Positions 46,526-55,301 of a stretch of 64,000 nucleotides of DNA are shown one piece after another (within the stretch, counting starts at the first letter, position 1; each line of letters opens with the position of its first letter). The translations under genes were made by a program, and so were the position numbers. The DNA comes from Proteles cristata cristata (taxonomy: Eukaryota; Chordata; Mammalia; Carnivora; Hyaenidae): assembly GCA_017311185.1 (NCBI GenBank), contig JAESUZ010002554.1, positions 682,001 to 746,000 of the forward strand. Direction: 5' to 3'. The notes under the pieces are model-generated. The model saw nothing but the letters and a program-made list of their open reading frames with translations. It had not been told where the DNA came from and searched no databases.

Positions 46526-47728
46526 CTCACATCAGAAAGGATGCCAATTTATCCCTTGGCTGAAATGGGTTGGAGAAAAAAAATGTGAAGTTCAGTTGAG
46601 GGTTCTTTTGGAAAGTCTCTCCTTCCTTTGATGGCTGAGTTTTCAAATGTAATGGCATGACAGATAAATACATCAACATTAACCCCATGTGGACTCTCTT
46701 GGGACATAAAATGGTTGTCTCAGCTGCACGATCAATCTCCACCTCAAATGTAGGGTGTAAATTTGGTCCAAGAGTATTTGAAACTGTAAGAATGGAGAGA
46801 GTACAAAGTATTGGAGAAATGCTGAAATTAACGTGAAAAGAATACCTGCCATTTTGTCAGTGGTGTTGGCTGAGATGAATGAGTAGGATTCCACTGCAAT
46901 AAATGATGTCTCAATAATCCAGGGAATATCAGTAGCCTTGTGTCTCATGTAATATATTAATTCTTCTACTAAAATTTGAAAAAGAAGGATATGCTAATGT
47001 AGAAAAATAATGCTCCATGTTTTTGCATACCTTGCCTTTGGTCTGAGATTATTTTTTCAAGGACATTGGTAGAGTGAACAGCCTTAGATAAATATAACGT
47101 CTTCTTCTAGAGCAGAGGACAAGTTTGTTTAATGTCATATATAATATCTCCTTCTAAGGCAGCGATCCAGAAAATTTGCTTGGGGTGCATTAAATAGGCT
47201 TTCTTAAGCTCAAAAGCTCCTCAAATGTATTGCAAACCAACTATGTGTGCAGGATCCTCATGAACCATTCCATCTGGCTCTCACGGAAATTGGAGGGCAA
47301 AAAGAACCAGTGTAAAAATAAAGTTCACACTACGTGCTATGCCATGAATTCAATTTTGACCTAAAAATATCACATCTTCTGCCAGCAACCATGACACTGT
47401 GACAGGCTAACTTGTTACCTTACAAGTAGTGTGAAACCAGACCCTTCACAATTCTTGACAAGTAATTTCTAGTTAGACCTCAAAATAACCATGTGATAAA
47501 CTGTCTTGGTGTTCATGGCAAATAGACTTTTACTTGAAGGGATCTTTAAAAATGAAGACATTAGGGATTAAAAAATGTCTCTGGGTTGAATTACCACATC
47601 TTAAAATAGGCATCTATATTGAGAAGTCAGACTGAAAGTTTCTATTCTGGATTCAATAAGACCAGTTTTGACTAACTAGCTACATATGGTTCTAAGCCAG
47701 TATAATAATTTTATTACTCCAACTGCTT
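46526..47728. other. DNA of unclear origin beside the ERV remnant
   Basis: No gene. On the minus strand it lies downstream of the probable ERV remnant and may contain more decayed pol, but I could not trace a confident alignment. A minus-strand 89-codon frame (46948-46679) has no recognised similarity. Confidence 0.35.
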
Positions 47729-48370
47729 TTACTCCATGGACCAAGAAGTCAATGTGTGGTTTCTGCCAGCTACATATATGTCCATTCCAAATATACATTT
47801 AGAAACCAGAGATATCAGGTACACTCTTGGATGCAGTAGACCCCCTATGAGATAGATCAGTATTAGAACTCCATCTATTATGTGACTCTCATATATTTCT
47901 ACTCTAACAGGGGTACCACAATGGCACTTTGTTTCACTGGGTATCCATATCAGCTTGGATCTTATATCCAACAGACCTTAAAAATCTGACCTTTTTCCTT
48001 TCCTCAGTATAAATGGTCAAAAGTTCTGTTTGGGGATGGATTGAGAGAATCACAGCTAAGGAGATGGGACCTCTCTTTTAGCTGATGAATTCTGAGGAAT
48101 AGAGCTAGCCAGGATTTGAAACTTAGTGATGGGTCATGACTTGTTATTGAGGTGGCTGACCTCAGTTGGTTTTCCATCTATTGTAACTTTAGGAACACCA
48201 TGCTCTATGAGTCATATCCATAGATCCTTATAGATCAGGACCTTTTGAAGGTGTTTAGGACCTTACTGCCCATTATAAGAATCATGTTTATCTTGTCTCT
48301 GATGGTTAAGTGCTGTCACTTGGTCTTTGTGGTTTTGGAATTTTATAATTTCCTTTGCTACTAGGGAATC
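47729..48370 (-). pseudogene. Probable endogenous retrovirus remnant (gag end and protease region)
   Basis: The minus-strand 80-codon frame at 47971-47729 has the spacing and key residues of the C-terminal half of a retroviral aspartic protease, including a hydrophobic strand leading to a conserved Ile/Gly-x-Asp-Ile turn before the linker to reverse transcriptase. Upstream on the same strand (48370-47975), in broken frames, are Lys/Gln-rich and Pro/Ser-rich stretches consistent with late gag. Stops and frameshifts run throughout. No LTRs were found nearby and the catalytic Asp-Thr/Ser-Gly is not clearly present. It is inert. The alternative is a chance hydrophobic frame. Confidence 0.42.
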
Positions 48371-48753
48371 TCAGTTCTATAACAGCATCTTTAATCATTA
48401 GAACAAGGTTGGAAGACTTACATTCCCTGACTTTACTATAAAGCATGTGGTACCATCATAAGAATAGACAAATAGATCATGGGATAGAATAAAAAATCCA
48501 GAAATATATGATTTTCCAGTCAAGTGATAAAGTGACAAAGGGTATCCAAATGGGGTAAGGAAGGGATTTTCAACAAATGTTTCATAATCTCATATGGAAA
48601 AATCATTGAAACTTTATTGCCACCTTTATCTTGATTTTATACGGATCATATACCAAACTTAAAAGTTGAAATTATAAAGCCTTCAGGAAAATGTCTTTGC
48701 ATCTTGGGTGTAAGTAAATATTTCTTATTCAAGGGCACAGAAAGCAATAAGTA
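48371..48753. other. Unique DNA
   Basis: 48640-48760 ('cttcaggaaaatgtctttgc', 'agggcacagaaagcaataag') resembles sense L1 ORF2 and may be a short old L1 fragment. Otherwise nothing seen. Confidence 0.4.
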
Positions 48754-48768
48754 TAAAAATGAAAACAT
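48754..48768. repeat. TSD of SINE at 48772, copy 1
   Basis: taaaaatgaaaacat, exact repeat at 48990-49004. Confidence 0.92.
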
Positions 48769-48771
48769 GAT

Positions 48772-48989
48772 AGGACTCCTGGGTGGCTCAGTCGGTTAAG
48801 TGTCTGACTTCAGCTCAGGTCATGATCTCACGATTCATGGGTTCGAACCCCGCATCAGGCTCTGTGTTGACAGCTATCTCAGAGCCTGGAGCCTATTTCA
48901 GATTCTGTATCTCCTTTTCTCTCTGACCCCCCCCCCCCGCTCACGCTGTCTCTCTCTCTCAGAAATAAATAAAAACATTTTTAAAAATC
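48772..48989 (+). mobile_element. Felid SINE
   Basis: 'ctcctgggtggctcagtcgg' head, 'gggttcgaaccccgc' B box, body with a small 'tatc' insertion, a C14 run at 48927-48940 in the CT-rich part, 'gaaataaataaaaac' tail. Perfect 15-bp TSD. Confidence 0.95.
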
Positions 48990-49004
48990 TAAAAATGAAA
49001 ACAT
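48990..49004. repeat. TSD of SINE at 48772, copy 2
   Basis: Exact repeat of 48754-48768. Confidence 0.92.
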
Positions 49005-50049
49005 TGTAAATATAATTACTAGGTGACCACTTAAAGACAATAAACTAGATCTATGCATTTCTATCTTCTCCCTCTGTAGACTCTACCAAAATTAGTATAT
49101 TAGAACTTATAAAATTATTTAATTCTAAATAATAAAGATGACAGAAAATAACATCAGTAGATGAACAATTCAATAAAACTCAGTCAAAGAAATGGTACTT
49201 AGGAGAGCAGCACAGGCTAGAATGTTAGCACTATATGTATATTTTTTTAAATATCTTTTTTCCACAAAGACTAGAGAGTCATGGAATCCAGTAAACATAG
49301 ATTTAACAGTAGAGGATAGGAATGAGATGTAGGGCTAAATATAGGAAGAGGAAATGTACTGCAAAGTGTGGTAGACATCAGTAGCATTCACTCCTGCCTC
49401 TGTCTTGTTTCTTCCTGGTACTGCCCAGTCTCCATGAAGTCAGAGAGGCCACATGACTTGCATTTTTAAGTTAAATGCTAGTTGAAGTGATATGTGTCAC
49501 TTCCTTTAACATCTGTGACAATTTACTCTCCTGGTTTCAGCCTAGTTCTCTAGCCACACAAACTTACTCTTTTTAGCACGCATTGCTTTCTCTTCCTCTC
49601 CCCTAAATTTGTTGTAGTTCTGTAATTGTAATTCTTTATAATTCTGTCCTCTTATTTTATTATCTCAGATTCTCCAAGGGTGACCCCATCCATCTATGGT
49701 TTATTTACCATCTGAACTTCTGACCCTCAAATATACATATTCTGCCAAGATATCTCTGCTGACCTCCAGACACACATTTAACTATTTAGTGGACATTTTT
49801 ACTTAGATATTCCATAGACACATAACACTAAACATTCAAAAAACTGAACTGAAGTTTTTGAAAACTTGCTCCTTCTCCTGACTATTCTATGCATGAGATC
49901 ACCACAGATGACATCACCATAGTAGAAAAAAAATCATAAACCGAAAGTTGTTTTTGAATCTCATTTGTGAACAATCTTCCAATCTCAACAAACACACAGA
50001 AACAGACATTAAATAGATCTCAAAATACTGTTTGTTCAAATTGTTGACC
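49005..50049. other. Unique DNA with a possible old LINE stretch
   Basis: 49770-49920 ('aacactaaacattcaaaaaa', 'actgaactgaag') resembles the L2-type block also seen near 36900. No gene. Confidence 0.4.
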
Positions 50050-50752
50050 ATTTTGGTCAATTCTAAAACCATCTTTACTGAGTTGTAATTTACATACTGT
50101 AAAATTCATACATTTTAATTAGACATTTGGACAAATTTTAAAAATGCACACACTCATATAACTAATGCATTGTTCACAGAATAGTAAATATCTTTTATTA
50201 TAGAGAGGGTTTTTTTTTTTTCCTTTTCAGTTAATTACCTCCCACCTCAAACCCCAGACAATTATTGATCTGGTCTCTAACTCTACAGATTAGATTTGGT
50301 TGTTCTAGAACCTCATTTAAATACTTATACTATATGCTTATCTTATTATTGAATTGGATCGAAAGAGTTCTCCCTACATTTTTAATACAAATCCTTGTTA
50401 GATAAATGTATTGTAAAAATTTCTTTTTTACAATTTTATAGTGTCTTTTGAAGAATAGAAGTTTTTAACTTTGATGAAATTAGGTTTACACATGTTTTTG
50501 ATCATTAGTGTGCTTGTGTCCTACTTTAAAAATATTTTGCTTAGTCCCAGGTCATAAAGATTCTCTCCTAGAAATTTTATAGTTTTATTTTTAATATTTA
50601 GACCTGTAATTAATACCATAATTAATATTTATTATTTTTATAATGTGAGGTGTGAATCGAAGCACATTTTATCACTGTAGATAAAGTTATTGCTACTTCA
50701 TCTGGAAAAAAGAAAACTGTCCTTCCCCAATAAATTACTCTGATGCCTTTGT

Positions 50753-50768
50753 AGAAAATCAAATGGTT
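50753..50768. repeat. Target sequence, copy 1 of 3
   Basis: agaaaatcaaatggtt; all 16 bases recur at 51052-51067, and the first 14 recur at 51276-51289. Confidence 0.95.
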
Positions 50769-51051
50769 CCACCATTCCACTCCCTAGTGCAGGCCTTAGG
50801 GTCATCAAAACGTGCGGAAGGGGCCCATGATTTTAGGTTAGGAAACAGCCAGGTTCGAGCCTCGTCTCTGAAGCAAACTTCAGTAAACGTTTGTGCCCCT
50901 AGGCCTCACCTGTCACATGGGTAAATGCAGCCCCCAAGTCGGGCGGGCGACAGGTGCAGCATTGTCAGGTGCACGTTCACATTTTACTGAGGGTGCTGCC
51001 GCCCTCCCACCTGCTCCTCTTCCCCTGCCCCCCACCCCACAAGACACCAGA
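50769..51051. other. GC-rich insert of unknown origin, no poly(A)
   Basis: 283 bases, clearly richer in G+C than the surrounding L1 and with several CpGs (for example 'gggcgggcgac' at 50941). Flanked by a perfect 16-bp direct repeat, like an insertion TSD, but with no A- or T-tail at either end. 50850-50935 resembles a sense MIR ('ggttcgagcctcgtctctga', 'cacctgtcacatgggtaaat'), so it looks like a patch of ordinary genomic DNA copied from elsewhere. No open frame of interest. Confidence 0.75.
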
Positions 51052-51067
51052 AGAAAATCAAATGGTT
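51052..51067. repeat. Target sequence, copy 2 of 3
   Basis: Identical to copy 1 over 16 bases, ending directly before the SINE head. Serves as the right flank of the GC-rich insert and the left flank of the SINE. Confidence 0.95.
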
Positions 51068-51274
51068 GGGGCGCCTGGGTGGCTCAGTCTTTTAAACGTC
51101 CAACTTTAGATCAGGTCATGTTCTCACTGTTAGTGGGTTTGAGCCCTATGTCAGGCTCTGTGCTGACAGCTAGCCCAGAGTTTGGAGCCTGTATCTCCCT
51201 CTCTCTCTGACCTTCCCCTACTCACACTGTCTCTCTCTCTCTCTCAGAAATAAATAAAAAAAAGAAAATCAAAA
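51068..51274 (+). mobile_element. Felid SINE
   Basis: 'ggggcgcctgggtggctcag' head, a degraded B-box region 'gtgggtttgagccct', body with a small duplication, CT tract and 'gaaataaataaaaaaaag' tail. TSD 'aagaaaatcaaatgg' at 51051-51065 and 51275-51289 is perfect. Confidence 0.94.
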
Positions 51275-51289
51275 AAGAAAATCAAATGG
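51275..51289. repeat. Target sequence, copy 3 of 3
   Basis: aagaaaatcaaatgg, directly followed by resumption of the host L1. Confidence 0.95.
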
Positions 51290-51599
51290 CCATATGTGTG
51301 TGTCTATTTCTATACTCTTTTTTCTGTTTTATTGGTGTGTATATCTAACTCTATGCCCATGCCACACTGTCTTAATTATTGTAACTTTACAGTAAGTATT
51401 GAAATCAGGTAGTGTATATCACCTAAATTATTTTGTTTGTTTATTTGTTTGTTTCTTTTCCAAAATTGTATCAACTATTCTAGATCCTCTTCATTTTTAT
51501 ATCAATTTTAAATTAGTTCATCAATATCTGATAAAAAAGTAATCCATTTGAGGTTTTGATGCTTGAATCTATAGGTCAGTTGGGGAATAATGAGAATCT

Positions 51600-51760
51600 T
51601 GGGAAAGATGCTAAAAATTTCAGAGCCTCTGATCTTTTATCTGAAAAAAATCAAATAACAATAATGACTGAGATGTATGTTGTAAAAATTAGGTAAGACA
51701 TTTTATGTCAAATCCTTAACCTTGCCTCATACATAATAAATAGTTATCATTATTGCTATT
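51600..51760 (+). mobile_element. MIR SINE fragment
   Basis: 'cttttatctgaaaaaaatca', 'aataatgactgagatgtatg' and 'cctcatacataataaatagt' are in sense MIR order. Confidence 0.5.
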
Positions 51761-51769
51761 GTTATCTTT

Positions 51770-52000
51770 GTTATTAACCAAATAGGTTTATATGTGTCAT
51801 TTCATGTGATTTTGATCCTAACCATGTAAGATAAAAGGGGCAGCACTTAGTATCATCAAGTGTTTGTTGATAACTCTTTACTAGGTATTTAAGGATAAAG
51901 AAAGGAATATTCAGGTAAGGGAGTACCTTGCTCAAAACCAAATATCTGGTAAGTGGTAGAGGAAGGTCTTGAATCAGATCAACCTTCTAGTTCTGATACT
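51770..52000 (-). mobile_element. MIR SINE fragment
   Basis: 'gtcatttcatgtgattttga', 'ggataaagaaaggaatattc', 'taccttgctcaaaaccaaat' and 'tcttgaatcagatcaa' are in antisense MIR order. Confidence 0.55.
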
Positions 52001-53442
52001 TTAAAAATTTTTTTTAAATTGGTTATTTAGAGTTATGGGAAGAGTTGAGGAGGCAGAACTGAGAACAATGATTCACTCTAAGTAGAACCAAGATACAGAC
52101 TGAGAGAAGAGACTCTGGCTTCTTGATTCTTTTCTGTTTCTCTCTATGCCTTCAGCTCACCACACTTTCCTTTCCCCTGCCTCTCTGGCCCCTCAGTAAT
52201 CCAGAGAATCATTTTGTCAGCCTTCCTACAATGGACCTTGGGAGGCCTTGGTTCCCCACCATTGGGTCACCAAATAAGCTGAGAGCTCAGTCAACACTTC
52301 ATCTGCAATTGTGTTCCAAGCACCTCCCCGACAGCAGCCACATGTGGGCTGGCCCTCCGGCCATTTCCTGACAGATGACATGCAGTTGAAAGAAGCCAGG
52401 GATATATATTTTGGTGCAAGTAACATGCTTGGCTATGCATGCCTAGTTTGACTGTTCTCACTTTTTGGGATCATCTCATGTTAGAAGCTTCTGGATAATT
52501 AATAAAGTTCTTTCTCTCTCACTCCTCTTTTCACTTCCTGTCCATTTCAGGTGCTGTTTTTTTTAGCTAAGATTAGTCATTGAAAGAATAGCCCAACTGA
52601 ATTAGCTGAGAAAGGCCATGAATCGAGAATTTTCATGTCTGGCAGTCCTATCATTTTGTGGAAACCACTGAGTTAATATTTGAAGGGATATGTAAACATT
52701 TACTTTATGGTTTGGTGCCAGGTTCAGTGGAATATTAATTTTTATGGACACACTAATAAACTTGTGCTACTTCGGGGTGAAAAAAGGAGTGTAATGGAAA
52801 CACTGACATACCCCTGAAAGATTTTATTTTATCCAACTCAAAACTATAAACACTTCACTGGCTAAAAGGCCTAGAATGAATTTGGTAAACTATGGGATGT
52901 ATTTTCTAATAAAAGATTTCAATAGAATGGGTTTTGTTTCTTAAAATCAGTTACTGGTACCAAATGTCATGCTGAAACAGTCCTGTTGCCAAATTTTACA
53001 CATACTAGCACACATAGAATTCAACAATGACAAGCTCCCAGGTACTAAGATTCATGCAAAGGCAATGACAACTGAAAATCACAGTCCCTGTTCTTAAAAA
53101 ATACAAAAATAAAAACGAAAACAAAACTCAAGGAGTTTCTTCTGACATTCTGAGAGGTTCCTAAGAGCTTTGGACTTTAGAGGAATGTTTATAACTGCAC
53201 AGAATGGACAGTTGGTGTTATAGAAAGGCTCCAGTGAATAAAATAGATCTCCGAACTTGATATAAACTAAAGCCTGCTCCTGAGGTACCAGTAAAATCCC
53301 AGGCATGGTTTTTGAGTGTTTAGTGAATAGAGAATCTCAGGAAACACAGAGGTATATGTGGAGGTTCTGTGAAACTTAGGTCAGTCATTTTGATTTAGTT
53401 CAGTGTCTAGGATTCAGACAAAAGGAATATAGGTTTGATTTC
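52001..53442. other. Gene-free unique DNA
   Basis: No supported exon. An 82-codon frame at 52123-52371 has a signal-peptide-like hydrophobic start but no recognised similarity, and an antisense frame covers the same DNA. Confidence 0.45.
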
Positions 53443-53459
53443 TTTAAAGTTTTCATTTT
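53443..53459. repeat. TSD of SINE at 53460, copy 1
   Basis: tttaaagttttcatttt, perfect 17-bp match to 53678-53694. Confidence 0.93.
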
Positions 53460-53580
53460 GGGGCACCTGATGGCCCAGTCAGTTAAGTGTTGAACTCTTG
53501 ATTTCAGCTCAGATCATAATCTCACTCTGAGCTAGAGCCCCACATCAGGCTCTGTGCTGACAGTGCAAAGCCTGTTTGGG

Positions 53581-53614
<34 letters not shown>

Positions 53615-53677
53615 CTTCCCCTACTCACACATGCATGCTCTTGCTCTCTCTCTCTGAAAATAAATAAATAAACATTT
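53460..53677 (+). mobile_element. Felid SINE
   Basis: 'ggggcacctgatggcccagt' head, shortened B-box region, 'gctctgtgctgacagtgcaa' body, two CT tracts, 'aaaataaataaataaacatt' tail, perfect 17-bp TSD. Confidence 0.94.
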
Positions 53678-53694
53678 TTTAAAGTTTTCATTTT
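53678..53694. repeat. TSD of SINE at 53460, copy 2
   Basis: Exact repeat of 53443-53459. Confidence 0.93.
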
Positions 53695-54179
53695 CATTTT
53701 AAGTTAAGCATCAGATTTGAAAAGCTATTAGGAATACTTTCCTTAGTAAGGATTGCTTTTTAAAAGCACGTTCTGAGAAGAACTTCTTAAAAAATATATA
53801 TTGTTCCATTTATTTAGGGAACCAAAATGTAGTTAGTTCATTTGGCAGCTTATTTACCTCACAGACTCATTTAAAATTATTTAAATGTTTTGAGTTTTTA
53901 AATGGGTTATGCTCAAGTCATCATTTGCCTATACCATGCTAGCATAGTAGACCACATTCCTCAAATCCTGGAGAGGTAAGATTTTTGAAGCTACTTTAAA
54001 AAAATCTATCTAGTCATATATGATATAGTCACATCATCACCATATGTGGCACAAACATTTGAGAACACCTGTTGGAGCCCAACTTTTCATTTTGTGCAGA
54101 CATTATACATTATAGCTGAACATGAATTTAGATATGAACACATGTCATTTAAGTATGGCACTTTCTGTTACCTCTTAAA
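53695..54179. other. Unique DNA
   Basis: No gene or named repeat. Confidence 0.45.
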
Positions 54180-54370
54180 TCAGAATGAAAATTAAAATAT
54201 AAGCACCAGAAGGAGGTCAAGGAAATTAATTCCTTTAAGTTTCAGCTTCTTTAAAAGTAAAAGATATAGCACTGTGTCCTGTGTGGGTGCATCATGGGAA
54301 CAAAATAAGATAACATGTGTATATTGCTTAGCACAGTACACAGCACATTGTTAACACCCAAAAGATGCAG
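54180..54370 (+). mobile_element. MIR SINE fragment
   Basis: 'agtttcagcttctttaaaag', 'acaaaataagataacatgtg' and 'ttgcttagcacagtacacag' are in sense MIR order. Confidence 0.55.
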
Positions 54371-54647
54371 CCATTTTGTTAAAGCAAATGGGCTGAACTA
54401 CATTTTACTATCATGAATATAGGTGTGTGTGCTCTCCCCCATATAGATTCTACTCCCCAACTCTTGTTGACACTTATGTAGAGTCCTGGATCTTAGTATA
54501 TTTGTGTATGAAGACAATGAAATCTACCTGCATCCTCCACCCAGTTCATACCATACATGAGGGACTTCTTTGACTCCTTTCTCCAATTTTGGTTTCACAC
54601 CTAGAACTTCAAACTCACTCTCCCCCCCACCCCACACCTCTTGGAGT
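54371..54647. other. Unique DNA
   Basis: Nothing recognised. Confidence 0.45.
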
Positions 54648-54661
54648 TGTACCTTCTCTTC
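54648..54661. repeat. TSD of the 4.3-kb L1, copy 1
   Basis: tgtaccttctcttc, exact repeat at 58990-59003. It fixes both ends of the insertion. Confidence 0.93.
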
Positions 54662-55045
54662 TGTTTTTGTTTTTTTTTTAATTTTTTTTTAGATTAGTTT
54701 ATTTTCAAGTTGGTTTCCATAAAACACCCACTGCTCATCCCCGCAAGTGCCCTCCTCCATGCGCATCAGCCCTTCCCCCCCACACCCATCAGTCCTCAGT
54801 TTGTTCTCAGCATTCAAGAGTCCCTCATCGCTTGCCTCTCATCCTCTCCACCACCATTTTCCCCCTTCTTCTACCCCATGGTCCTCCATTAAGTTCCTCC
54901 TAATCCTCCTATACATGCAAACATACGGTAGCTGTCCTCTGCCTGACTTTTTCGCTCAGCATAACACCCTCAGGTTCCATCCATATTGCAACACATGGCC
55001 AGATTTCATTCTTTCTCATTGCTATGTAGTATTCCACCATATAGA

Positions 55046-55061
55046 TAAACCACATCTTCTT
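55046..55061. repeat. TSD of nested SINE, copy 1
   Basis: taaaccacatcttctt, perfect 16-bp match to 55286-55301. The sequence is L1 ORF2. Confidence 0.96.
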
Positions 55062-55285
55062 TTTTTTTTTAATATTTTTATTTATTTCTAGGAGAGGGAG
55101 AGAGACAACGTGAGCAGGGGAGGGTCAGAGAGAGAGGGAGTCACGGACTCTGAAACAGGCTCCAGGCTCTGACCTGGCAGTCAGCACAGAGCCCGATGCG
55201 GGGCTCGAACCCACGAACCGCGAGATCATGACCTAAGCGAAAGTCGGACGCTTAACCTTAACCGACTAAGCCACCCAGGCGCCCC
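55062..55285 (-). mobile_element. Felid SINE nested in the L1 ORF2 pseudogene
   Basis: Head complement 'cacccaggcgcccc' at 55285, intact B-box complement 'gggctcgaacccacgaac', body 'cagcacagagcccgatgcgg', tail complement of T and 'aatatttttatttatttct'. Perfect 16-bp TSD and near-consensus boxes make it one of the youngest SINEs here. A 6-base 'taacct' duplication lies at 55254-55260. Confidence 0.97.
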
Positions 55286-55301
55286 TAAACCACATCTTCT
55301 T
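55286..55301. repeat. TSD of nested SINE, copy 2
   Basis: Exact repeat of 55046-55061; L1 ORF2 resumes after it. Confidence 0.96.

Larger units (their letters stand above)
50050..51590 (-). mobile_element. Old L1 remnant interrupted by a SINE and a GC-rich insert
   Basis: Antisense L1 blocks: 'ttactgagttgtaatttaca' (50079), 'tcttgttagataaatgt' like text at 50390, 'gaagtttttaactttgatga' (50459), 'gatgcctttgtagaaaatca' (50742). After the inserts come 'ccatatgtgtgtgtctattt' (51290) and 'atgccacactgtcttaatta' (51359). The L1 reading is continuous across 50768/51290 once the inserts are ignored. Not coding. Confidence 0.7.

Noticed and set aside
50890..51060. GC-rich stretch considered as a CpG island or promoter
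   Set aside because: Too short, few CpGs, and bounded by insertion repeats.
52123..52371. 82-codon frame with hydrophobic start, considered as a secreted peptide
   Set aside because: No similarity recognised and an antisense frame covers the same DNA.
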